From Rikenellaceae bacterium (GTDB lineage Bacteria; Bacteroidota; Bacteroidia; Bacteroidales; UBA932), in assembly GCA_900771005.1 (NCBI GenBank), contig CAAGMI010000120.1:1-5190 (forward strand): a stretch of DNA of 5,190 nt, written 5' to 3'. Shown in pieces: positions 1 through 5,190 of this stretch. Positions within the stretch are counted from its first letter, which is position 1, and each line of letters opens with the position of its first letter. Below the pieces are notes generated by a model. It did no database searches. It was not told where the DNA came from and saw only the letters and a program-made list of their open reading frames with translations. The position numbers were made by a program, and so were the translations under genes.

Positions 1-1
1 A

Positions 2-2833
2 AAGGATTTCTCCGCAGACCTTGCAAAGACCAATTCTGAGGTCGCTGCACAGGCATCTAAGGTGGCAGCCCTTGAAGCAACCGTTCAGACTATCAACAGT
101 ACTGTTGAGAACCTGAAGACCACAAAGGCAGATGCTGCTGCGGTTAACGCACTCCAGGCTGAACTTGAAAAGAAGATCGACGTGCTCGCTGCCGCTCTCG
201 AGCAGACCGCTCTCATCGCAGCAAGCGCACAGGCTGACGCTGACGCAGTTGCAGCCGACCTCGAAGTAGAGAAGGCAAGACTTGATACAGTCATCGCTGC
301 TGTTGAACTTATCGCTGACGCTTCTGATTCACTCCGCAAGGACGTTGACTCCCTTTACAAGAACAGCGCAGATTTCTCAAAGAGGATCGCTGCCCTCGAA
401 GGAAAGGTTGAAGATCTTGCAGCACGAATTACAAGCATTAATGCAAAACCTTCTCTCGCACCTCAGATTCAAGTATTTGATGTTGATACAGTAGGTGGAG
501 AAAGAAGCACAGAGGCTTGGGCTTTCGTCGCAAATTTCGATATTGAACCTAAAACTGCCATATCTGAAATAACAAAAGAAAATCTCAAGGTTATTTTCAA
601 GACAGGTTTGGACAACAGGGTTGTGCCTCAGGATTATAGTCCTAATACAGTAAAGGATTCCGCATATGCCCCTGTTTCTGTTATCCCACATGTTAAGGAA
701 GGATATATTTCAGTCGTCGCTAAGGTTGCCCCAGGTCGAATTATTTTAAGAGGTACCGACAGTGAAATCTCCCCTTATTTCTCATTGGTTTATGCTGGCA
801 AGGACGAGGCTGGTGAATATGCAGTTGCAAGTAGCTACACTAAAGTGAACAAATTAGGCGATAAGCAGGCTCTCGGAAAGGTTCTTGCCGTTGTTGACCA
901 CGAGAGTGGCGAAGCATTGGACCGCACAGCTGAAGTTCATTATGCTGATACAATATCATATGCAGAGAAACAGGATACCGTATTTACAACAGTATTCAAT
1001 GACAGGTGTGAAATCAAGGCCAAGTTCAACGGGAACTATATTTCACTTGCCGAGTTTGCAAAAGTACTTGGTGGGAATGAGAAGACAAAGTTCCCTATTG
1101 ATACTGTCGTAAATACATACTGTTTCAAGGATGGTGTTATAGTAGCTGATGACATCAACGGTATTATCAAGAAGTCAAAAGCAGTATTTGTTAAGGACAC
1201 TAAGATAGACCATGAATCATATGGCAATCATACGACAGTTGCAACATGGATAGCTGTAAACGGGACATATCTCTGCAATGTTAGAGATTTTCTTAGGATT
1301 GGAGCTAAGAACCTGGGGACATTCAACTTGGGTACATCTACAGAAGATTGGTACTATGATTATGCAGTTGAAGGAATTGTTGATTCATTCGTTGTTAAGA
1401 ATGCAAAAGCTGCTGCAGCTCTGAAGGACAGCACACTTACCGTTACCAATAAGGATGGCAAGTTCTCTGTTAAGGCAAGTGGAGAGAACGTTGTAGTTAA
1501 TGTAGAGGACGTCAAGTATGCTAAGGTTGCTGCTGATACAACATACAAGGTAGAGTGGACAACTACGTACGACCTCTCAAAGAAGGCTGACTCTACATTC
1601 GCAGCATTCAACTGGGCTCTCAAGGTTGGTCCGCGTCCTGCAGATCCTGAAACTATCAAGTTTGCTGTTGACACAACAGTCAGAGGAACAAAGAGCATCA
1701 CTGCTAAGTTCAAGATTTTCGCTAACAGTATCGCTGCTGTTGATGAGCTTGACAACCGCGTAAAGTTCGATACTCCTAAGATCAAGTCTATCACTATCAA
1801 CGGAAAGGCTCTCGACTTTGAGAAGAACGATCCAGCTAATCGCTTCTCATTCCCTTCAGTAGAGGATGGCATCGTTACATTCAAGAACGCTGCAGAAGGA
1901 ACGACAGTTGTTGTCGCTACAGCTAAGTGCGCAGGCATTACCTTTACATACGAGTTCACTCTCAACCTCACTAAGGGTAAGACTCCTAAATTCAAGGCTC
2001 TTACAACTTACGTAGAAGAGAAGGACGGCAAGTATGTAGTTTCAGTTTCAGCTCCGAAGATTGAGAAGAGCAAGAGCAGAAGTTGGGAAGGCAGATACAA
2101 CTATCAGGGAAGATATGTTGAAAGCCTCAATACTATCCCATTCAACCAGCTGTTCGTAGTTGATACTACTAACTTCGCAAGCAAGGATGTATTCGCTGCA
2201 TTCGATCGCAACGTTGACTCTACAGCATCTGAAATCAAAGCTCACGAGTCATTCTTCACTCTCCCTGGCGACCTTAAAGTTACAGACGATAAGGTTACAT
2301 TCGAGAAAGGCACAGACATCGATTGGGGCACATACGATTCACTCCAGGTTAACGTTATCGCTTACCTCGTTATCCCGGGAGCGGATAAAGAGTACAACGA
2401 TACAATCGATCAGATTGACATCAACTTCTGGACGGCTGAGCCTATCAAGTCTGTTGAGCACGTTGATTCAACAATCAGCCACAACAACACCAAGGGTGAT
2501 GTAGTTGACCTCGCCGGTCTCTTCACTATGAAGGATTACAACGACTCTACAGTCTGGGCAAATGGTAAGCCTTATGCTAAAGGTACATTCTACTACGGGC
2601 AGGAGATTGAGTTCGCACAGGATGTGAAGAAGTGGACAATAAATGGTGACATTGCTGCCGGTACACTTACAATTGACGGCACTGTCCTTACTCTCGCTCC
2701 ACAGGGCGCTGACATTCAGAAGCCTGTAACAGTTGAGATCCCATTTGTTGTTAAGCACGATCTTGACAAGTTCGGAAAGGCAGCAGCTGATCGTCAGGGA
2801 ACAGTCAAGGTTACATTCACAAGCGAGAAGTAA
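2..2833 (+). CDS. Large coiled-coil/beta-rich surface protein, 3' part (5' end outside window)
   Basis: The reading frame is open from the second base of the window, so this is the C-terminal 943 residues of a longer protein. The GTG at 62 is only an internal valine codon. Residues up to about nt 440 form an Ala/Glu/Lys/Leu-rich heptad region (for example LEATVQTINSTVENLK and IAALEGKVEDLAARI), a long coiled coil. A proline-containing linker (KPSLAPQI) then leads into about 800 residues of Thr/Val/Lys/Asp-rich, beta-type sequence without catalytic motifs. No transmembrane segment and no obvious type IX secretion sorting domain is seen at the C terminus. This architecture matches Bacteroidales surface lipoproteins annotated with a 'PL29 lyase N-terminal' coiled-coil domain; the family link is from memory, and the lipoprotein signal would lie upstream. 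The first and last parts use strongly biased codons (mainly ATC for Ile, AAG for Lys), suggesting high expression, while nt ~425-1380 does not. A structural or adhesive cell-surface role is inferred; no enzymatic function is supported. The gene ends at TAA, directly before a terminator. Confidence 0.85.
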   Translation, partial: KDFSADLAKTNSEVAAQASKVAALEATVQTINSTVENLKTTKADAAAVNALQAELEKKIDVLAAALEQTALIAASAQADADAVAADLEVEKARLDTVIAAVELIADASDSLRKDVDSLYKNSADFSKRIAALEGKVEDLAARITSINAKPSLAPQIQVFDVDTVGGERSTEAWAFVANFDIEPKTAISEITKENLKVIFKTGLDNRVVPQDYSPNTVKDSAYAPVSVIPHVKEGYISVVAKVAPGRIILRGTDSEISPYFSLVYAGKDEAGEYAVASSYTKVNKLGDKQALGKVLAVVDHESGEALDRTAEVHYADTISYAEKQDTVFTTVFNDRCEIKAKFNGNYISLAEFAKVLGGNEKTKFPIDTVVNTYCFKDGVIVADDINGIIKKSKAVFVKDTKIDHESYGNHTTVATWIAVNGTYLCNVRDFLRIGAKNLGTFNLGTSTEDWYYDYAVEGIVDSFVVKNAKAAAALKDSTLTVTNKDGKFSVKASGENVVVNVEDVKYAKVAADTTYKVEWTTTYDLSKKADSTFAAFNWALKVGPRPADPETIKFAVDTTVRGTKSITAKFKIFANSIAAVDELDNRVKFDTPKIKSITINGKALDFEKNDPANRFSFPSVEDGIVTFKNAAEGTTVVVATAKCAGITFTYEFTLNLTKGKTPKFKALTTYVEEKDGKYVVSVSAPKIEKSKSRSWEGRYNYQGRYVESLNTIPFNQLFVVDTTNFASKDVFAAFDRNVDSTASEIKAHESFFTLPGDLKVTDDKVTFEKGTDIDWGTYDSLQVNVIAYLVIPGADKEYNDTIDQIDINFWTAEPIKSVEHVDSTISHNNTKGDVVDLAGLFTMKDYNDSTVWANGKPYAKGTFYYGQEIEFAQDVKKWTINGDIAAGTLTIDGTVLTLAPQGADIQKPVTVEIPFVVKHDLDKFGKAAADRQGTVKVTFTSEK

Positions 2834-2855
2834 TCGAAAGATTCTAACTCTATAG

Positions 2856-2891
2856 AAAGAGCGGGACTCGGATTGAGCCCCGCTCTTTTTT
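2856..2891 (+). terminator. Rho-independent terminator of the large surface gene
   Basis: A perfect 10-bp stem, AAAGAGCGGG (2856-2865) with CCCGCTCTTT (2879-2888), has a 13-base loop that can pair further through CTC/GAG. It merges into a run of six T (2886-2891). It starts 22 bases after the TAA stop, so it belongs to the plus-strand surface gene and isolates it from the promoter at 2983. The terminator is strong and the call is secure. Confidence 0.93.
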
Positions 2892-2931
2892 ATATCACCG
2901 CCCGAATGAACTAAATATATGAATTCCAAAT

Positions 2932-2962
2932 CCTTTGTCAAAGGTCAGACCTAGTGATACTA
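2932..2962. repeat. Two short inverted repeats upstream of and overlapping the -33 box
   Basis: CCTTTG-T-CAAAGG (2932-2944) is a perfect odd-length palindrome. TAGT-GAT-ACTA (2952-2962) is a second small inverted repeat that abuts the -33 TTG. Their position just upstream of the promoter of the two-gene unit makes them candidate regulator-binding sites. They are short enough to occur by chance. Confidence 0.35.
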
Positions 2963-2990
2963 TTGGAATAAAAAAGAATTGTTATATTTG
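2963..2990 (+). promoter_or_regulatory. Bacteroidota-type promoter (-33 TTG, -7 TATATTTG)
   Basis: TATATTTG at 2983-2990 is a perfect match to the Bacteroidota -7 consensus TAnnTTTG. A TTG at 2963-2965 lies 17 bases upstream, within the 17-23 base spacing reported for this phylum. Transcription would begin around 2995-2998, giving a very short leader before the ATG at 3008, or almost none before the in-frame ATG at 2996. It would drive the small gene and its partner. Confidence 0.7.
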
Positions 2991-3007
2991 CAGAAATGGT
3001 AGCTCAT

Positions 3008-3151
3008 ATGAAAAAAGATGTTGAAAATAAGCCTATTATAATCAAGAATCCATCTGAGAAGATGAAGTCATTCATAAAGAAGATGGAGGAAGACAAGATT
3101 AACAGAAGGCAGGAATTGCTGAACACAAAGAATTTCACTTTCTCTATCTAG
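3008..3151 (+). CDS. Small charged 'NPSEK' protein, putative antitoxin-like partner
   Basis: This 47-residue ORF starts MKKDVENKPIIIKNPSEKMK and ends FTFSI. After the hydrophobic III patch it carries the block KNPSEKM followed by a Lys/Glu/Arg-rich helix (FIKKMEEDKINRRQELL). Very short proteins with a (K)NP(S/T)EK block followed by a charged helix recur in Bacteroidota directly before genes like the next one; this is recalled family knowledge, not searched here. Support for being real: a consensus promoter lies just upstream, the composition is coherent, and the stop is only 4 bases from the next start. An alternative in-frame ATG at 2996 would add MVAH (51 residues); 3008 is preferred because of the MKKD start and the short leader it leaves. 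Small size, charge and position first in the pair suggest an antitoxin or regulator, but no DNA-binding fold is recognisable. The function is inferred, not shown. Confidence 0.75.
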   Translation: MKKDVENKPIIIKNPSEKMKSFIKKMEEDKINRRQELLNTKNFTFSI

Positions 3152-3155
3152 TCCC

Positions 3156-3659
3156 GTGAATCTATCATTTTCAAAGCAGATAAACGAGGGGGACACGATA
3201 GTGGTCTCCCTTTGTTCTTATTATACAGAGATTGCATCATTGATAGGCTCAGACCATTATTTCGAGCTGATCAATATCGATATCGTCCGTGAAAATGGCC
3301 AATCAGTTGTTCCTATGAGTGCCCTGAGCGATATATGCAGAACTCTTGTCAAAATATTGGATGACACACCGGATGCGGTTGCCTATTATTTCTGCGACTA
3401 TATTGCCAAGATTCCCGGTATGCGGAAAAGTAGGGACTTACCATGCCAGAGCTACAGGAACAGACTCTTCAAATTGCTCTTCCAGAAGTTCTCTCAGGAT
3501 TCAAAAGATGAATGGGAAGATCGTGAAATCATAATTGAGAATATGGGAACCGGCGATTTGTATGCTCATTTAATATACCGCAATCGTCACAAGGACGTGA
3601 TTGGTGCTCTTGTGGATGAAATTTTAAAGGATTCTGATGCTATTCTATCTCAGAAGTGA
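3156..3659 (+). CDS. DUF6169-like protein, putative toxin-like partner of the upstream small gene
   Basis: This is a 167-residue, soluble-looking protein with no signal peptide or membrane segment. The start is GTG, four bases after the preceding stop, with no Shine-Dalgarno, consistent with translational coupling. The frame is closed by TGA at 3120-3122 and has no ATG between there and 3156; the next ATG (3315, residue 54) would remove the N-terminal beta region. Visible features are a beta-rich N terminus (TIVVSLCSYYTEIASLI), an amphipathic segment around LVKILDDTPDAVAYYFCD (residues 64-81), a basic RNRLFKLLF block (101-109), and a C-terminal DLYAHLIYRNRHKD (134-147). The order 'helix - IxYxCD - RxRLF - xLYxxLIxR' is what I recall for DUF6169-type proteins of Bacteroidota, often paired with a tiny upstream gene. 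No nuclease, kinase or acetyltransferase motif is evident. A toxin role is inferred only from the operon layout; a housekeeping or phage-response role is equally possible. Confidence 0.78.
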   Translation: MNLSFSKQINEGDTIVVSLCSYYTEIASLIGSDHYFELINIDIVRENGQSVVPMSALSDICRTLVKILDDTPDAVAYYFCDYIAKIPGMRKSRDLPCQSYRNRLFKLLFQKFSQDSKDEWEDREIIIENMGTGDLYAHLIYRNRHKDVIGALVDEILKDSDAILSQK

Positions 3660-3716
3660 AACTCTTGTTGGCTTGGCAAGTAATTCCCGACAATCTCTAT
3701 AGATGGAATAGAACGG
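3660..3716. other. Short convergent intergenic gap
   Basis: Fifty-seven bases separate the TGA of the plus-strand pair from the TAG of the minus-strand ATPase. No clear stem with a T-run is visible on either strand; only a weak CTTG...CAAG repeat is present near 3662-3680. Read-through antisense transcription between the two units is therefore possible. Confidence 0.5.
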
Positions 3717-4895
3717 CTAGTAAAGAAAACCGAACATCCAGATAGGGATTGATTTTCCGGATGCGTATTCCAGATTATCTTTGACCAGATAGCCGACCTC
3801 TGCATCCTTGATTTGTGAACTGTTTTTGTGTTTTCCGCCAACCTCGAAAGTGATGCCGTCAATCTCAAAATCTGAGATCCTGGATGAGGTGGGACTGGAC
3901 ACCTGCCTGGTCCATGCCAAGAAGTTCATTTCGCGCATATTGCCGTCGTCAATGATTCCATTCTCGGACAACGAGAATGCAATGTTGCTATTTCCGAGAT
4001 ACAGTTTCTCAATCTTTGCTAGCAGGTTGTCACTATGCCCCGGTTCTCTCAGAGCATTGAAAAGTCCGGACGTCTCGAGGTAGCTGATGTAATCAGGAAC
4101 CGTGTTCCGGCTGAGAGACAAATCCCTGCCAAGCGTATCGTTGCTAGGCTTGAATGGAACACTTTTGGAAAGGATAAACATCAGTTTCTTGAGTTTCACA
4201 GAAGCCGCCACCGTCATCTCTGCATAATCGGGAATGTCATCTTCTACTGTGGCCAGAATAGCATTCTGCAAGCGTATCTCCGCGTCTCCTTCATTAAAGA
4301 ATGGGTAAAATCCGATTCTGCAGTATTCCTTGTAATATTTGAGAGGTCGATGGTCACCATAAGGGAAATCAACCTTGCCCTGAAGAATCTCATTCAGGCT
4401 TGAAGTCTTCAGCTGCCATCCATTCCGTATATTAAGGAATTCACGGAAGGACAAGGCCGGCATTTCATACGGAATGCTGCGGCGGCTCAAATCAGCTTTG
4501 TTGCCTCTCTTCAAAGCAAGCAGACAGCTGCCCGAATACACCACCTGAAGGGTAGGATAGTCGTCATAAATATTCTTGATTTCCGTAGACCAGCCTTTGT
4601 ATTTATGTATTTCGTCTATATACAAGCGCTTCCCTCCCTGCAAGAAGAAAGTGCCGGCAAGTTCATAGAGAGTATGCCCTGCGAAATATATATTGTCTGC
4701 TGTGACATATAGTGTCTCGCTAAGATCATCATATTTCTTGATGTGCTGCAGGATCAGTGTTGACTTCCCTACACCCTTTTGACCCATAATACAGATGAGA
4801 CGACTTTTCCAATTGATTTTTTCGTGGAAATCACGGAAATAATCCATCGGGGTCAGGGAAAGTTTGATGCGAAAGATATTGTATAAGCTTTCCAT
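3717..4895 (-). CDS. AAA_14-type P-loop ATPase with C-terminal DUF4143/PD-(D/E)XK-like domain
   Basis: A complete 392-residue protein, about the usual length for this Bacteroidota family. In order: an N-terminal helix pair leading to KINWKSRLI; Walker A GQKGVGKST (38-46); Walker B RLYIDEIH (90-97, D94/E95); a sensor-1-like VVYSGSCLLAL (118-128); LSRRS and LSFREFL (136-140, 148-154), the conserved block after the ATPase core; a probable winged helix (about 235-285, including LGRDLSLSRNTVPDYISYLETSGL); and a C-terminal ISDFEIDGITFEVGGK (340-355), where D and ExGGK spacing resembles a PD-(D/E)XK nuclease core. It ends with the family-typical IPIWMFGFLY. The ORF extends upstream to an ATG at 4946, but that lies inside the operator repeats and upstream of the -7 box, so Met at 4895 is chosen. 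These proteins are widespread, often multicopy, and of unknown physiological role; ATP-dependent DNA or protein remodelling is inferred. It is transcribed alone, convergent to the TA-like pair. Confidence 0.93.
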   Translation of the reverse strand: MESLYNIFRIKLSLTPMDYFRDFHEKINWKSRLICIMGQKGVGKSTLILQHIKKYDDLSETLYVTADNIYFAGHTLYELAGTFFLQGGKRLYIDEIHKYKGWSTEIKNIYDDYPTLQVVYSGSCLLALKRGNKADLSRRSIPYEMPALSFREFLNIRNGWQLKTSSLNEILQGKVDFPYGDHRPLKYYKEYCRIGFYPFFNEGDAEIRLQNAILATVEDDIPDYAEMTVAASVKLKKLMFILSKSVPFKPSNDTLGRDLSLSRNTVPDYISYLETSGLFNALREPGHSDNLLAKIEKLYLGNSNIAFSLSENGIIDDGNMREMNFLAWTRQVSSPTSSRISDFEIDGITFEVGGKHKNSSQIKDAEVGYLVKDNLEYASGKSIPIWMFGFLY

Positions 4896-4913
4896 TTTGG
4901 ATGAATTTTTTTG

Positions 4914-4921
4914 CAAATATA
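4914..4921 (-). promoter_or_regulatory. -7 promoter element of the ATPase gene
   Basis: On the minus strand this reads TATATTTG, a perfect TAnnTTTG match, 18 bases before the chosen ATG at 4895. No TTG is found at the expected 17-23 base distance upstream. That place is occupied by the AGTGCA/TGCACT repeats, which suggests weak basal or regulator-dependent transcription. The mRNA leader would be only about 10-15 bases, A-rich and without a Shine-Dalgarno. Confidence 0.65.
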
Positions 4922-4927
4922 ACATAT

Positions 4928-4978
4928 TGCACTGAATATAGTGCACTTTTTATAAAAAGTTGCACTGCACATAGTGCC
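4928..4978. promoter_or_regulatory. Operator-like array of TGCACT/AGTGCA inverted repeats
   Basis: Four half-sites lie in alternating orientation: TGCACT (4928), AGTGCA (4940), TGCACT (4961) and AGTGCC (4973, one mismatch). Each outer pair is an inverted repeat with a 6-base spacer, and the two copies are offset by 33 bp, about three helical turns. Between them lies the perfect 16-bp palindrome ACTTTTTATAAAAAGT (4945-4960). The array sits just upstream of the ATPase -7 box and covers its -33 position, where a repressor or activator would act. I infer an operator, perhaps autoregulated by the ATPase through its winged helix; the binding protein is unknown. Confidence 0.7.
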
Positions 4979-5133
4979 CAATGCGTCTTAAAGCCCTATT
5001 TTGGAGGTATTAAGGATTTTGAGGGTTAAATCGTTGAACTGTAATTGTTTGCGTTAATTTATTCCTAAGCGTAAAGGAACAGAAAAAACACAAACAATAT
5101 TTATAGTTTAACTTTTTATTTAATCAAATCCTT
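4979..5133. other. Leader/upstream region of the next exported-protein gene
   Basis: This AT-rich region contains no ORF of note. It holds a perfect inverted repeat ATTGTTTG (5044-5051) / CAAACAAT (5091-5098), enclosing a smaller one, TTCCT (5062-5066) / AGGAA (5075-5079), which could fold as a nested hairpin in an mRNA leader. No full TTG-N17-23-TAnnTTTG promoter is evident; TTG at 5034 with TAATTTAT at 5055-5062 is a weak candidate. No Shine-Dalgarno precedes the ATG at 5134, as expected in this phylum. Confidence 0.4.
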
Positions 5134-5190
5134 ATGAAAAAAATCATTAGAATTGCATCAGTGATCGCACTCGCAAGTGCCTCACTCTTG
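5134..5190 (+). CDS. Exported protein, N-terminal fragment (signal peptide only)
   Basis: The ATG at 5134 opens a frame that runs off the window end: MKKIIRIASVIALASASLL. This is a typical signal peptide start, with a basic n-region (KKIIR) and a hydrophobic Ala/Leu/Ile/Ser core. The cleavage site is not reached, so it cannot be said whether it is a lipoprotein (LxxC) or a signal peptidase I substrate. Signal peptides of this kind are common on Bacteroidales surface lipoproteins, including coiled-coil proteins like the one at the left end. It could therefore be a paralogue of that gene, but only 19 codons are visible. Confidence 0.85.
   Translation, partial: MKKIIRIASVIALASASLL

Noticed and set aside
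62..64. GTG at 62 as start of the large surface protein
   Set aside because: The frame is open to the first base of the window and the preceding 20 codons are in the same coiled-coil style, so this is an internal valine.
85..339. Ala/Ser-rich 84-residue minus-strand ORF
   Set aside because: It is a shadow of the Ala-rich coiled coil on the plus strand; the repetitive codon pattern keeps the opposite frame open.
1360..1995. 211-residue minus-strand ORF inside the large gene
   Set aside because: It is antisense to a codon-biased plus-strand gene; its composition (Ser/Thr/Val/Ala/Leu) is what the reverse complement of that gene gives, and it has no promoter or recognisable domain.
2468..2941. 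157-residue minus-strand ORF crossing the terminator
   Set aside because: It runs through the surface gene's terminator hairpin and is otherwise antisense to the gene; no family features are seen.
3108..3190. Frameshifted single gene spanning the small ORF and the 167-residue ORF
   Set aside because: The two frames have separate sensible ends, a 4-base gap with a GTG start, and no slippery sequence; two coupled genes explain it better.
4035..4403. 122-residue plus-strand ORF within the ATPase gene
   Set aside because: It is fully antisense to the conserved ATPase frame and shows no independent protein features.
4928..4978. CRISPR-like or transposon-end interpretation of the TGCACT repeats
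   Set aside because: There are only two units with short, dissimilar spacers, no Cas genes, no transposase, and no matching copy elsewhere in the window; promoter overlap favours an operator.

Overview
The window looks like an accessory stretch of a Bacteroidota (probably Bacteroidales) chromosome. Three things point there: the promoter motif TAnnTTTG occurs twice as TATATTTG, Shine-Dalgarno sequences are absent before the starts, and the protein families are typical of gut or rumen Bacteroidales (a coiled-coil plus beta-rich surface protein, an AAA_14-type ATPase, and a small 'NPSEK' protein with a DUF6169-like partner). The genus cannot be named from this sequence.

Layout. (1) Bases 1-2833, plus strand: the 3' part of a very large surface protein gene whose start lies upstream of the window. 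It encodes an Ala-rich coiled coil followed by a long beta-rich region, and ends in a strong rho-independent terminator. (2) Bases 2893-3007: an intergenic promoter region with a -7 box and two small inverted repeats. (3) Bases 3008-3659, plus strand: a compact two-gene unit. A 47-residue basic, charged protein is followed 4 bases later by a 167-residue protein starting at GTG; the organisation resembles a toxin-antitoxin operon. (4) Bases 3660-3716: a short convergent gap. (5) Bases 3717-4895, minus strand: a complete 392-residue P-loop ATPase with Walker A, Walker B, a probable winged helix and a C-terminal nuclease-like motif. (6) Bases 4914-4978: the ATPase -7 element and, just upstream, an array of four TGCACT/AGTGCA half-sites around a perfect 16-bp palindrome, probably an operator. 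(7) Bases 5134-5190, plus strand: the first 19 codons of another exported protein, cut off by the window end.

How it fits together. Two genes for exported proteins flank a small cassette consisting of the TA-like pair and an autonomous ATPase gene. The pair and the ATPase are convergent, so they are separate transcription units. No direct functional link between them can be shown from sequence. The most interesting items are the two-gene TA-like module, the ATPase operator array, and a codon-usage mosaic inside the large surface gene that suggests segmental replacement of part of its ectodomain. No rRNA, tRNA, CRISPR array or insertion sequence was seen.
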